Assembly: GCA_964640525.1 (NCBI GenBank)
Contig: CAZXGS010000001.1
Coordinates: 62,001-126,000, forward strand
Source: SZAS-103 sp964640525
GTDB taxonomy: Bacteria; Pseudomonadota; Gammaproteobacteria; Xanthomonadales; Xanthomonadaceae
Reading direction: 5' to 3'
Length of the DNA stretch: 64,000 nt
The position numbers were made by a program, and so were the translations under genes. Shown one piece after another: positions 28,991-38,194 of this stretch. The notes under the pieces are model-generated. The model did not search any database and had not been told where the DNA came from. It saw only the letters and a list, made by a program, of their open reading frames with translations. Position 1 is the stretch's first letter. The number at the start of each line of letters is the position of its first letter.

Positions 28991-30196
28991 CTACACCGCT
29001 TCGAAGATCCCCGCCGCGCCCATGCCGGTGCCGATGCACATCGTCACCATGCCGTACTTGAGCTTGCGCCGGCGCAGGCCATGCACGAGCGTCGCCGTAC
29101 GGATGGCGCCGGTCGCGCCGAGCGGGTGGCCGAGGGCGATCGCGCCGCCGAGTGGATTGACCTTGGCCGGGTCGAGGCCAAGGTCGCCGATCACCGCCAG
29201 CGACTGCGCGGCAAAGGCCTCGTTGAGCTCGATCCAGTCGAGCTGATCCTTGTTCAATCCGGCCTGCGCCAACGCCTTCGGGATCGCCGCGATCGGGCCG
29301 ATGCCCATCACTTCCGGGCGCACGCCGGCGACCGCGAAGCCGACGAAACGGGCCAGCGGGGTCAGGCCGAATTCCTTGATCGCCGCCTCCGAGGCCAGCA
29401 ACACCGCGCCGGCGCCATCGGACATCTGCGAGGAATTGCCGGCGGTGACGGTGCCGCCGAATTGCCCGTTGCGGAACACCGGCTTGAGCTTGGCCAGGCC
29501 TTCGGCCGAGGTGTCGGCGCGCGGGCCTTCGTCGGCATCGACGCGACGCTCGTGCAGGCGCACGACGTTGCCGGCCAGGTCGGGCTGGTGCGAAACCACC
29601 GTGTACGGGCTGATTTCGTCGGCGAATTCGCCGGCCGCCTGCGCGGCCAGCGCCTTCTGGTGCGAGGCCAGCGCGAATGCATCCTGATCGGCGCGCGCGA
29701 CCTTCCATTCCTCGGCGACCTTCTCGGCGGTGATGCCCATGCCGTAGGCGATGTTGACGTGGTCGTTGCTGAACACCTTCGGGCTCATCGCGACCTTGTT
29801 GCCCATCATCGGCACCATCGACATCGACTCTGTGCCGCCGGCGAGCATCAACTCGGCCTCGCCGAGGCGGATGCGGTCGGCCGCCATCGCCACTGCTTGC
29901 AAGCCCGAGGAGCAGAAACGATTGATGGTCTGCGCCGGCACCGAGTTGGGCAGATCGGCGAGCAGGGCGCCGATGCGCGCAACGTTCATGCCTTGCTCGC
30001 CCTCGGGCATGGCGCAGCCGACGATGACATCGCCGATGCGGCTGGTGTCGATGCCCGGCGCCTGGGCAATCACCGCGCGCAGGACGTGGGCGAGCATTTC
30101 ATCGGGACGGGTGTTGCGGAACACCCCGCGCGGCGCCTTGCCGACCGGGGTGCGGGTGGCGGCGACGATGTAGGCGTCCTGGATTTGCTTGGTCAT
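28991..30196 (-). CDS. fadA: Acetyl-CoA acyltransferase (3-ketoacyl-CoA thiolase)
   Basis: Last step of beta-oxidation: thiolytic cleavage of 3-ketoacyl-CoA. The 401-residue thiolase has the acyl-carrying Cys in NRFCSSGLQAVAMA, NEAFAAQS, GGAIALGHPLGATGA (catalytic His) and the second Cys in MCIGTGMGAAGIFE. ATG 30196 starts the family N-terminus (IQDAYIVAATRTPVGK). It lies downstream of the FadN-like gene on the same strand, separated by 139 bp of repeats, and the two form the beta-oxidation pair. The symbol follows function; FadI is an equivalent name in some species. Confidence 0.92.
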   Translation of the reverse strand: MTKQIQDAYIVAATRTPVGKAPRGVFRNTRPDEMLAHVLRAVIAQAPGIDTSRIGDVIVGCAMPEGEQGMNVARIGALLADLPNSVPAQTINRFCSSGLQAVAMAADRIRLGEAELMLAGGTESMSMVPMMGNKVAMSPKVFSNDHVNIAYGMGITAEKVAEEWKVARADQDAFALASHQKALAAQAAGEFADEISPYTVVSHQPDLAGNVVRLHERRVDADEGPRADTSAEGLAKLKPVFRNGQFGGTVTAGNSSQMSDGAGAVLLASEAAIKEFGLTPLARFVGFAVAGVRPEVMGIGPIAAIPKALAQAGLNKDQLDWIELNEAFAAQSLAVIGDLGLDPAKVNPLGGAIALGHPLGATGAIRTATLVHGLRRRKLKYGMVTMCIGTGMGAAGIFEAV

Positions 30197-30213
30197 GGCT
30201 AAGGCCTTGGAAG

Positions 30214-30330
30214 AAGGGGCGAGGGATGAGGGGCGATGGATGAGAGGCGCGGGATGGGGGGGGCGAGGGATGATGGGAGATGTGGGAGTGGCGCCGCTTT
30301 TCACCCCTCGTCCCTCGCCCCTCGTCCCTG
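30214..30330. repeat. Purine/pyrimidine mirror repeats between thiolase and FadN genes
   Basis: On the plus strand GGGGCGAGGGATGAGGGGCG begins near 30216 and is followed by several degenerate GATGAGAGGCG-like units. Near 30304 comes the complementary form (CCCTCGTCCCTCGCCCCTCG). The arms can form a large imperfect hairpin in the intergenic RNA. The function is unknown; it may limit read-through or protect mRNA. Confidence 0.7.
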
Positions 30331-30335
30331 TTCCC

Positions 30336-32708
30336 TCAATTCCTCAACGGCTTCCCCGTCGTCAACGTGTGCACGATCCGCTCCTGGGTCTTGGGCATCT
30401 GCGCCAGCGCCACGAAGTGCTCGCGTTCCAACCGCAGCAGCCAGTCCTCGTCCACCAGGGCGCCGCGATCCACGGCGCCGCCGCACATCACCGTGGCGAT
30501 CCGGCTGGCGACTTCGAAATCGTGCGGGGAGATGAAGCGTCCCTCAAGCATGTTGACCAGCAGCATCTTGAAGGTGGCGATGCCGACGTCGCCGGCGACC
30601 GGGATCTGCCGCGCCGGGATCGGCGGGCGGTAGCCGGACTCGGCCAGCGCGCGGGCCTGCGCCTTGGCCACGTGCAGCAGTTCGTGGGCGTGGAAGACCA
30701 CCACGTCGTCGGGGCGCAGCAGGCCCAATTCCTTGGCCTCCAGCGCCGAAGTCGAGACCTTGGCCATCGCCACCGCTTCGAAATACGGCTTCAGGCGGGC
30801 GAACACGTCGCCGCCATGGCCGGCAGCCAGCCCGGCGCGGCTGGCGATTTCCTTCAGCCCGCCGCCGCCCGGCAGCAGGCCGACGCCGGCCTCGACCAGA
30901 CCGATGTAGCTCTCCAGCGCCGCCACCGTGCGCGCGCAATGCATCTGGAACTCGCAGCCGCCGCCCAGCGCCAGCCCGCGCACCGCCGCCACCACCGGCA
31001 CCTGGGCGTGCTTGAGGGCCATGCTGGCAGACTGGAAATCGGCGATCATCGCTGCGAAATCGGCGACTTTCCCGGACTGAAGCTGGGCCATCGCACCCTT
31101 GAGGTCGGCCCCGGCGGAGAACGGTTCGCTGTCCTGCCACAGCACCAGCCCGTCGAAATCCTGCTCGGCCAGCGCCACCGCCTTTTTCACCCCGGCGATC
31201 ACGCCGTCGTTGACGGTGTGCATCTTGGTCTTGAAGCCGAGCACGGCGATGCCGTCGCCGTCGTGCCACATGCGCACGGCGTCTGTCTCGAACACGGTTT
31301 CGCCGGGCGCGAAGCGCTCGCCGAGGACCGGGTCGGGGAAGCGCTGGCGGCGATAAACGGGCAGGGCCGAGCGCGGCATCTGAGCGTTCTTCGCCGGGCT
31401 GTAGCTGCCATCCTTGCCGTGCACGCCCTCGCGCCCGTCCAGCACCCAGGCCGGCAACGGCGCCTCGGACATGGCCTTGCCGGCGGCGATGTCTTCGGCG
31501 ATCCAGGCCGCAACCTGCTTCCAGCCGGCAGCCTGCCAGGTCTCGAACGGGCCGAGCTTCCAGCCGTAACCCCAGCGGATCGCGAAGTCCACGTCGCGCG
31601 CGGTGTCGGCGATGGAAGCCAGATGGAAGGCGCTGTAATGGAACAGGTCGCGGAACAGCGCCCACAGGAACTGCGCCTGCGGGTGCGCGCTGGCGCGCAG
31701 CGCGGCGAACTTCTCGGCCGGGTTGCGGATCTGCAGCAGCGGCGCGACCTCTTCGGCCGGTTTGGCATCGCTGGTGCGATAGTCGCGGGTGGCCGGGTCG
31801 AGCACCTGGATGTCCTTGCCGGCCTTGCGGTAGAAGCCGGCGCCGGTCTTCTGGCCCAGCGCACCTTGGGCGATCAGCGCCTTGAGCACGTCCGGGGCCT
31901 TGAAGTAGCGGTGCCACGGATCGTCAGCGAGGGTGTCGGCCATGGTGCCGATCACATGCGCCATGGTGTCCAGCCCGACCACATCGGCGGTGCGGAAGGT
32001 GGCGGACTTCGGGCGGCCGATGGCCGGGCCGGTCAGGGCGTCCACGGTGTCCAGCCCCAGGCCAAACGCGGCCGTGTGGTGCATGGTCGCCAGCATCGAG
32101 AACACGCCGATCCGATTACCGATGAAATTCGGCGTGTCCTTCGCCCGCACCACCCCCTTGCCCAGGGCCGTCGTCAAGAAAGACTCAAGATTATCAAGCA
32201 CATCCGGAGAGGTCTTCGAGCACGGTATCAACTCTGCCAGGTGCATGTAGCGCGGCGGATTGAAGAAGTGCAGGCCGCAGAAGCGCTCATGCAGTGATTC
32301 ATCAAGAACACTCGCCAAGCTATTGATCGACAAGCCTGATGTGTTCGATGCCAGGATCGCGCCAGGGGCGACATGCGGAGCCACCTTGGCGTACAGGTCT
32401 TTCTTCCAGTCCAGGCGTTCGGCGATGGCCTCGACGATCAGGTCGCAACCGGCCAGCAGCGGCAGGTGCTGGTCGTAGTTGGCCGGGACGATGGCGCCGG
32501 CGCGGTCCTTGGTGGCCAGCGGCGCCGGGGAGAGCTTGCCGAGGTTGGCGATCGCCTTGGTGACGATGCCGTTGGGGTCGCCGGCCTTGGCCGCCAGGTC
32601 GTACAGGACTAAGTCCACCCCGGCGTTGGCCAGGTGGGCGGCGATCTGGGCGCCCATCACACCGGCACCGAGAACCGCGGCACGACGTACAAGTAATAAT
32701 TTAGACAT
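30336..32708 (-). CDS. fadN: 3-hydroxyacyl-CoA dehydrogenase / enoyl-CoA hydratase (FadN-like)
   Basis: A 790-residue bifunctional beta-oxidation enzyme. The dehydrogenase part comes first: AAVLGAGVMGAQIAAHLANAG (NAD site), LIVEAIAERLDWK, ILASNTSGLSI, GLHFFNPPRYMHLAELI and NFIGNRIGVFSML. The enoyl-CoA hydratase part follows (EPFSAGADLKG oxyanion-hole region; VRGLALGGGCEFQMHCA; GLVEAGVGLLPGGGGLKEI). This order is that of Bacillus FadN, opposite to E. coli FadB. The first codons are AT-rich, favouring initiation. A stretch around 32160-32345 has about 50 % GC, well below the rest of the gene. A TetR gene lies upstream. Confidence 0.9.
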   Translation of the reverse strand: MSKLLLVRRAAVLGAGVMGAQIAAHLANAGVDLVLYDLAAKAGDPNGIVTKAIANLGKLSPAPLATKDRAGAIVPANYDQHLPLLAGCDLIVEAIAERLDWKKDLYAKVAPHVAPGAILASNTSGLSINSLASVLDESLHERFCGLHFFNPPRYMHLAELIPCSKTSPDVLDNLESFLTTALGKGVVRAKDTPNFIGNRIGVFSMLATMHHTAAFGLGLDTVDALTGPAIGRPKSATFRTADVVGLDTMAHVIGTMADTLADDPWHRYFKAPDVLKALIAQGALGQKTGAGFYRKAGKDIQVLDPATRDYRTSDAKPAEEVAPLLQIRNPAEKFAALRASAHPQAQFLWALFRDLFHYSAFHLASIADTARDVDFAIRWGYGWKLGPFETWQAAGWKQVAAWIAEDIAAGKAMSEAPLPAWVLDGREGVHGKDGSYSPAKNAQMPRSALPVYRRQRFPDPVLGERFAPGETVFETDAVRMWHDGDGIAVLGFKTKMHTVNDGVIAGVKKAVALAEQDFDGLVLWQDSEPFSAGADLKGAMAQLQSGKVADFAAMIADFQSASMALKHAQVPVVAAVRGLALGGGCEFQMHCARTVAALESYIGLVEAGVGLLPGGGGLKEIASRAGLAAGHGGDVFARLKPYFEAVAMAKVSTSALEAKELGLLRPDDVVVFHAHELLHVAKAQARALAESGYRPPIPARQIPVAGDVGIATFKMLLVNMLEGRFISPHDFEVASRIATVMCGGAVDRGALVDEDWLLRLEREHFVALAQMPKTQERIVHTLTTGKPLRN

Positions 32709-32738
32709 GTTCTCTATCCATTTGTTTTGAAATGAATG

Positions 32739-33362
32739 TCACGCGGCTTCCAGGCCGGCCGCAGCGAACCGGATAAGGGCCGCAGCGGTCTTCTGGCAAT
32801 GGGCTTTTTCCGACGAACCGGCGTGCCGGCGGATCAGGCCGAAGTCGGCCATGGCGTAGGTCAGGGCCCCGGCGACGAAGTCCAGCCGCCAGTGCAGATC
32901 CTGCTTGCCCAGATCCGGCAGGCAGTCGGCGATGGCCTTGGCGAACTCGCGCATGACGTGGCCGTAGTTGTCGGCGACGAACTTGCGCAGGCGCTCGTTC
33001 TTCTCCGCATAGGCGCGGGCCAGCACGCGCACGAAGGCCGAGCCGCCCTGGCGGTCCAGGGTCAGCGCGAGTGCCGGTTCGATGAAGGCGGCCAGGATCG
33101 GTTCCAGCTTGCCCGGGTGGTCGGACAAGGCGGCGTGCAGGGCGCTCAAGCGCTTGGCGCTGAGCTCGTCCAGGCGGCGGCGGAAGACCTCGGCAACCAG
33201 GTTTTCCTTGGAGCCGAAATGGTAGTTGACCGCCGCGACGTTGACCTCGGCGTGGTGGGTCACCTGGCGCAGCGAGGTGCCGGCGAAGCCGTACTGCGCG
33301 AACAGGTCCTCGGCGGCGACGAGGATGCGTTCCTTGGTGGAAAAATGGACGTTGCCGGTCAC
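32739..33362 (-). CDS. TetR family regulator, probably PsrA-like control of fatty acid degradation
   Basis: A 207-residue repressor: the N-terminal helix-turn-helix (KERILVAAEDLFAQYGFAG, then TSLRQVTHHAEVNVAAVNYH, FGSKENL) and a helical ligand domain. It is encoded 30 bp upstream of the FadN gene on the same strand, so an acyl-CoA-sensing regulator of beta-oxidation is likely. It seems to start with GTG 33362. A GAAAC-N4-GTTTA site, close to the PsrA consensus, lies 17 bp upstream of that start. The ligand is inferred, not seen. Confidence 0.8.
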   Translation of the reverse strand: MTGNVHFSTKERILVAAEDLFAQYGFAGTSLRQVTHHAEVNVAAVNYHFGSKENLVAEVFRRRLDELSAKRLSALHAALSDHPGKLEPILAAFIEPALALTLDRQGGSAFVRVLARAYAEKNERLRKFVADNYGHVMREFAKAIADCLPDLGKQDLHWRLDFVAGALTYAMADFGLIRRHAGSSEKAHCQKTAAALIRFAAAGLEAA

Positions 33363-33378
33363 GTCACAACACCTGATT

Positions 33379-33392
33379 GAAACAAGCGTTTA
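33379..33392 (-). promoter_or_regulatory. PsrA-like operator
   Basis: GAAAC-AAGC-GTTTA fits the known PsrA box (GAAAC, four bases, GTTTC) with one mismatch. The dyad lies just upstream of the TetR gene, in the position for autorepression and for control of the TetR-FadN-FadA unit. The wider gap 33393-33628 before ndk shows no further gene. Confidence 0.45.
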
Positions 33393-33628
33393 ATAAAGCA
33401 GGCGGTGGCGAGGATGTCAAGCGCGCGACGGGGTTGCCGGCGTCGCGGCCTTGGACAAGGCGTGGGCGGCTGAACGAGAGGGCGCGACACGCGCCCGCGA
33501 TGGCACGGATGGCGTGATGCCCGTGGTATCCTAGGCGGCCGGATCGCACCGGTTCGCAGGCGTGCCTGTGCTGCCGGGAACCTTCCGCAGTCCCTTTCGA
33601 TCCCACCCTCAAGAATCTGGAGCATGGC

Positions 33629-34054
33629 ATGGCGCTGGAGCGCACCTTGTCGATCATCAAGCCCGACGCCGTGGCGAAAAACGCCATCGGCGCGATCTAC
33701 GCACGTTTCGAGTCCAACGGCCTGAAGGTCGTGGCGGCGAAAATGAAGCACCTCTCGCGCAAGGAGGCCGAGGGCTTCTACGCGGTCCACCGCGAGCGCG
33801 GGTTCTTCCCGGCGCTGGTGGAGTTCATGACCTCCGGCCCGGTGATGATCCAGGTCCTGGAAGGCGAGGGCGCGGTGCTCAAGAACCGCGAGCTGATGGG
33901 CGCCACCAACCCCAAGGACGCCGCGCCGGGCACCATCCGTGCCGACTTTGCCGAGTCGATCGACGCCAACGCCGTGCACGGTTCGGATTCGGCAGAGAAT
34001 GCCGCCATCGAGTGCGCGTACTTCTTCTCCACCACCGAGCTGTGCCCGCGTTGA
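33629..34054 (+). CDS. ndk: Nucleoside diphosphate kinase
   Basis: Moves the gamma-phosphate between nucleoside triphosphates and diphosphates through a phosphohistidine. The 141-residue product has ERTLSIIKPDAVAKN at the N-terminus, the LMGATNPKDAAPGTIR segment and the active His in NAVHGSDSAENA. Standard length. It is followed after 7 bp by rlmN, a conserved neighbour. Confidence 0.98.
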   Translation: MALERTLSIIKPDAVAKNAIGAIYARFESNGLKVVAAKMKHLSRKEAEGFYAVHRERGFFPALVEFMTSGPVMIQVLEGEGAVLKNRELMGATNPKDAAPGTIRADFAESIDANAVHGSDSAENAAIECAYFFSTTELCPR

Positions 34055-34061
34055 TCCAGCC

Positions 34062-35252
34062 GTGACCAACGCACCTGCCGCCGACACACCCGCATCGCCC
34101 GCCCCGGTCAACCTGCTGGGGCTGGATCGGGCGGGCATGGTCGCGCTGTTCGCCTCCCTCGGCGAGCCGCGCTACCGCGCCGAGCAGGTGATGAAGTGGA
34201 TCTACCACCGCCACCAGACCGAATTCGAGGCGATGACCGACCTCGGCAAGGCGTTGCGCGCCAAACTGCAGGCCGCGTGCGTGGTGGAGCCGCCGAAGAT
34301 CCTGTTCGACAAGCCCTCCGCGGACGGCACCCACAAGTGGCTGCTGGGCATGGACGGCGGCAACGCGATCGAAACCGTGTTCATCCCGGACAAGGGCCGC
34401 GGCACGCTTTGCGTGTCCTCGCAGGTCGGCTGCGCGATGGCCTGCACGTTCTGCTCGACCGGCGCGGAGGGTTTCAACCGCAACCTGTCGGTGGCGGAGA
34501 TCGTCGGCCAGGTGTGGGTGGCGGCGAAGCACCTGGGCAATGTGCCGCATCGCCAGCGCAAACTCACCAACGTGGTGATGATGGGCATGGGCGAGCCGTT
34601 GATGAACTTCGCCAACGTGGTGCCGGCGATGGCGGTGATGCGCGACGACCTCGGCTTCGGCCTGGCCAACAAGCGGGTGACGCTGTCCACCTCCGGGCTG
34701 GTGCCGGCGATCGACCGCCTCGGCGAAGTCGCCGACGTGTCGCTGGCGGTGTCGCTGCATGCGCCGACCGACGAGCTGCGCACCAGCCTGGTGCCGATCA
34801 ACAAGAAGTATCCGATCGCCGACCTGCTGGATGCCTGCGTGCGTTACGCGCAGCGTCGGCCGCGCACCTCGATCACCTTCGAATACACGCTGATGCGCGG
34901 CATCAACGACCAGCTCGAGCATGCGCGCGGCCTCGTCAAGCTGATGCGCGGCTTCAACGCCAGGCTGCAGCGCGAGAATGCGGCCAAGGTCAACCTGATC
35001 CCGTTCAATCCCTTCCCCGGCACGATCTATGCGCGGCCGTCGGAAGAGGACATCCGCAACTTCCAGACCGTGCTGCTCGGCAACCACGTGCTGACCACCG
35101 TGCGCCGCACGCGCGGCGACGACATCGATGCGGCCTGCGGCCAGCTCAAGGGCCAGGTGCTCGACCGCACGCGCCGTGCCGAGCGCATGCAGCGCGTGCT
35201 CGGGTCGGCCGGCGCCCAACCCACCCAAGGAGATGTCGATGCAGCAGCGTGA
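34062..35252 (+). CDS. rlmN: Dual-specificity 23S rRNA A2503 / tRNA A37 C2-methyltransferase
   Basis: Radical SAM enzyme that methylates C2 of A2503 in 23S rRNA and A37 in some tRNAs. The 396-residue product has the iron-sulfur motif C-x3-C-x2-C in GCAMACTFCSTG, MMGMGEPLMNF, STSGLVPAI, SLHAPTDELR and the C-terminal VRRTRGDDIDAACGQL with the methyl-carrying Cys. It starts with GTG 34062, eight bp after the ndk stop. The last 14 bp overlap the start of pilF. Confidence 0.95.
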   Translation: MTNAPAADTPASPAPVNLLGLDRAGMVALFASLGEPRYRAEQVMKWIYHRHQTEFEAMTDLGKALRAKLQAACVVEPPKILFDKPSADGTHKWLLGMDGGNAIETVFIPDKGRGTLCVSSQVGCAMACTFCSTGAEGFNRNLSVAEIVGQVWVAAKHLGNVPHRQRKLTNVVMMGMGEPLMNFANVVPAMAVMRDDLGFGLANKRVTLSTSGLVPAIDRLGEVADVSLAVSLHAPTDELRTSLVPINKKYPIADLLDACVRYAQRRPRTSITFEYTLMRGINDQLEHARGLVKLMRGFNARLQRENAAKVNLIPFNPFPGTIYARPSEEDIRNFQTVLLGNHVLTTVRRTRGDDIDAACGQLKGQVLDRTRRAERMQRVLGSAGAQPTQGDVDAAA

Positions 35253-36027
35253 TGCAGGCTTGTTGTGCGTGGGCTTCCTCGCCATGGCGTTGCTGGCCGG
35301 ATGCCACAACCCCCGCAACAACCGCCCGTCCTTCTACAGCACGCAGCAGGATGTCCCGAAGTTCAAGACCGACGCGCGCACCCCCAAGGTGGAGTCGGAC
35401 AACGAGGTCGCGCTGGCCCAGGAATACATCAAGATGGGCAAGTACGAGGTCGCGCTGGGCAACCTCAACAAGGCGATCAAGCTCGACCCGTCCTCGGCCG
35501 ACGCCTACACGATGCTGGGCCTGCTGTACGAGCGCATCAACCGCCCGGAACTGGCCGAGGCCAACTACGCCAAGGCGGTCAAGCTGGCGCCGGACAAGGG
35601 CGACATGCTCAACAACTACGGCGCTTGGCTGTGCCGTTCCGGGCATCCGGCCGAGGCCGACGCGCAGTTCCGCAAGGCGCTGGCCGACCCGTTCTACAAG
35701 ACCCCGGAAGTGGCGATGGGCAACGCCGCGATCTGCGCCATGAAGGCCAACAACACGGCCCTGGCCGAAGGTTACGACCGCCAGATCCTGGCCCGCGAAC
35801 CCAACAACGTGCAGGCACTGCAGTCGATGGTCGCGATCACCTTCGGTCGCGGGGATTACATGGGCACCCGCGGTTTCGTCGAGCGCTTCCTGGCCACCGG
35901 GCAGTCCTCACCGCTGGTGCTGGATTTCGGTGCGCGCGCCGAGGACAAGCTGGGGGCGTCCGCCACCGCGCAGACCTATCGTGCGCGCCTGTCGTCCGAG
36001 TTCCCGCAGTACGTACCGGGGCATTGA
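35239..36027 (+). CDS. pilF: Type IV pilus biogenesis lipoprotein PilF (PilW)
   Basis: Outer-membrane pilotin that helps the PilQ secretin assemble. The 262-residue product has a lipoprotein signal (LLCVGFLAMALLAGC, lipobox LAGC) and several TPR repeats (for example YIKMGKYEVALGNLNKAIKL and SADAYTMLGLLYERINRPEL). AAGGAG lies 6 bp before ATG 35239. It overlaps the rlmN end, as in other gammaproteobacteria. The next usual neighbour, rodZ, is absent; the gap 36028-36269 contains no gene I can see. Confidence 0.92.
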   Translation: MQQRDAGLLCVGFLAMALLAGCHNPRNNRPSFYSTQQDVPKFKTDARTPKVESDNEVALAQEYIKMGKYEVALGNLNKAIKLDPSSADAYTMLGLLYERINRPELAEANYAKAVKLAPDKGDMLNNYGAWLCRSGHPAEADAQFRKALADPFYKTPEVAMGNAAICAMKANNTALAEGYDRQILAREPNNVQALQSMVAITFGRGDYMGTRGFVERFLATGQSSPLVLDFGARAEDKLGASATAQTYRARLSSEFPQYVPGH

Positions 36028-36269
36028 TCGCGGTGACATCCTTTTTTCGGCAGGGCCGCGCATCCCACGCTGGCGCAGGGTTTTCGGGCGCTGCGGCAGA
36101 TGCGCGACGACGCGGTGCGGGCATGCGGCGGGCGGCCCGGCGCGGCCGCTTTGGGGTATCCTCCCGCAGCCGGTCGGCGTCGATGCGAGCCTGACCTCTT
36201 TCACCGCCGACGGCAGGCGGTTCCCGATCCCCCAACGCGCGCGCCGCCGGTGCGTGCAACGACGACAGC

Positions 36270-36935
36270 ATGGCCATCGACGACCAGGAAGAATACGAAC
36301 AGGGCGAACAGTTGCGGCAGTGGCTGCGTGCCAACGGCTTGTCGATGGTCGGCGGCATCGTCATCGGCCTGGTGCTGATCGCTGGCTGGCAGTGGTGGCA
36401 GCGCAAGGAAATGGCGCACGCCGAGCAGGTTTCGGACGTGTACGCCACCTTTGCCAGCGCCATCGACCAGGACGCGGACGCCAAGCGCATCGCTGCCGAC
36501 CTGCAGGCGGTCCGCGCGCAAGGCACGAAAACGACCTACGCGGTGCTCGCCTCGCTGCGCATGGCCGCCTGGCAGGTGACCCGGAACGATGCCAAGGGCG
36601 CGCTGGCGACGCTGGATGCGATCGGACCGGTGAAGGACGATCCGGCGCTGGGCGAACTGGTGCAACTGCGCGCTGCGCGCGTGCTGTTGATCCAGGGCCG
36701 CGCGAAGGACGCGCTCAAGCGTGTGGATGCGGTCACCGATCCGGCCTTCGTGGCGGTGGCCGAGGAAATCCGCGGCGACGCGCAACGCGCGCTGGGGAAC
36801 ACGGAAGCCGCGCGGACTGCCTACGCGGCCGCGTTGGCCAAGCTGCCGGACGATGCGCCTGGACGTGGCCTGTTGCAGATGAAGTTGACCGAAGTCGGTG
36901 GTGTCGTACCCAAACCCGAGGCCAGGAAAGCATGA
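36270..36935 (+). CDS. yfgM: YfgM family tetratricopeptide membrane protein
   Basis: A 221-residue protein with a short acidic cytoplasmic N-terminus (DDQEEYEQGEQLRQWLRANG), one transmembrane helix (GGIVIGLVLIAGWQWWQ) and a periplasmic TPR-like region. YfgM binds SecYEG and periplasmic chaperones in E. coli (from the literature). It sits directly before bamB, the conserved order, and its stop overlaps an ATG of that reading frame. Confidence 0.9.
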   Translation: MAIDDQEEYEQGEQLRQWLRANGLSMVGGIVIGLVLIAGWQWWQRKEMAHAEQVSDVYATFASAIDQDADAKRIAADLQAVRAQGTKTTYAVLASLRMAAWQVTRNDAKGALATLDAIGPVKDDPALGELVQLRAARVLLIQGRAKDALKRVDAVTDPAFVAVAEEIRGDAQRALGNTEAARTAYAAALAKLPDDAPGRGLLQMKLTEVGGVVPKPEARKA

Positions 36936-36955
36936 CCGTGCTGCGCAAGGAAAGC

Positions 36956-38143
36956 ATGAACACCGTCCGCGTCGTGCTGATCGCCGCCGCGTTCGCGACG
37001 CTGGCCGGCTGCACCACCGTCAAGGGCTGGGTCAACAAGCTCGGTGGCGGCCAAAGCGCCCACCGGCCGACGCCGCTGGTCGCGATCACGCCCAGCATCC
37101 GGGTGCAGAAGCTGTGGTCCCACTCGGTCGGCAAGGGCGAGCGCGACCTGGGCCTGGATGACCATCCGGCCATCGAGGGCGGACGCGTGTACGCGCTGGA
37201 TGCCTACGGCCCGAACCTGTACGCCTTCGACCTCACCACCGGCCGCGAGGTGTGGAAAGCCCACACCAAGCTGCGCCTGACCGGCGGGCCTGGCGCCGGG
37301 TCAGGGGTGGTGGTGGCCGGCTCGGTGAATGGCGACGTGGTCGCCTTCGCCGCTGACACCGGCGCCGAGCGCTGGCGTGCCAGGGTCAGTTCGGAAATCC
37401 TCTCCGCGCCGCTGGTGGCCGGCGACGTGGTCGTGGTGCATGGTGGCGATGGCCGGGTGACCGCGTTCGGCGTCGCCGATGGCCAAAAGCGCTGGGCCTG
37501 GGAGAAGCGCCTGCCGACGCTGACCCTGCGCGGCAATTCCGCGCCGGTCGCCGGGCCCGATGGTCTGGTGTACGTGGGCAACGCCGACGGCACCCTGGAT
37601 GCATTGCGCCTTGCCGACGGCTCCAAGGTCTGGGAACAGGTCGTGGCCGCGCCGGAAGGGCGCAGCGACATCGATCGCATGGCCGACGTGGATGGTCACG
37701 TGGTGGTCGATCCGGACGCGGTGTTTGCCGTCAGCTACAAGGGCAAGGTGGTCGCGCTCAATCCCGGGACCGGTGCCGAGGGCTGGACACATCCGTTGAT
37801 CGCCTACGGCGGTCTTGCACGCAGTGGCGGTTCGCTGTTCGCCGCGGATTCCTCCGGCACCGTTTGGGCGCTGGATCGCGCCACCGGCGTGGCGTTGTGG
37901 AAACAGGAATCGCTGGCGTGGCGCTGGCTTAGCACCCCCGCAGTCGAGGACGGCTACGTGGTGGTCGGTGACCTGGAGGGTTACCTGCACTGGCTCAAGC
38001 CCGACAACGGCGCGATCGTGGCGCGCGAGCGCATCGGCGGCCACCGCGACGCCATCCGTGGCACGCCTCAGGTTTCCGCCGACGGCGTCCTGGTCGCCCT
38101 GACCACCCGCGGCAAGCTGGCCGCGTTCCGCATCGTCAAGTAA
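36956..38143 (+). CDS. bamB: Outer membrane protein assembly factor BamB
   Basis: Lipoprotein of the BAM complex that folds beta-barrel proteins into the outer membrane. The 395-residue product has a lipoprotein signal (MNTVRVVLIAAAFATLAGC) and an eight-bladed PQQ-like propeller, seen as repeated A-x-x-x-TG and W-type units (YAFDLTTGREVWKA, AFAADTGAERWRA, WALDRATGVALWKQ). ATG 36956 has AAGGA 4 bp upstream and gives a compact signal peptide; ATG 36932 overlaps the yfgM stop and is an alternative. Confidence 0.94.
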   Translation: MNTVRVVLIAAAFATLAGCTTVKGWVNKLGGGQSAHRPTPLVAITPSIRVQKLWSHSVGKGERDLGLDDHPAIEGGRVYALDAYGPNLYAFDLTTGREVWKAHTKLRLTGGPGAGSGVVVAGSVNGDVVAFAADTGAERWRARVSSEILSAPLVAGDVVVVHGGDGRVTAFGVADGQKRWAWEKRLPTLTLRGNSAPVAGPDGLVYVGNADGTLDALRLADGSKVWEQVVAAPEGRSDIDRMADVDGHVVVDPDAVFAVSYKGKVVALNPGTGAEGWTHPLIAYGGLARSGGSLFAADSSGTVWALDRATGVALWKQESLAWRWLSTPAVEDGYVVVGDLEGYLHWLKPDNGAIVARERIGGHRDAIRGTPQVSADGVLVALTTRGKLAAFRIVK

Positions 38144-38194
38144 TGCCGCCGGCCCGCGCGTTGCGCGGGCGCAGGCGCCTGCAAGGCCTTACCC

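Noticed and set aside
36028..36269. A hidden rodZ gene or fragment between pilF and yfgM
   Set aside because: The 242 bp are too short and no helix-turn-helix-like translation was seen in any frame.
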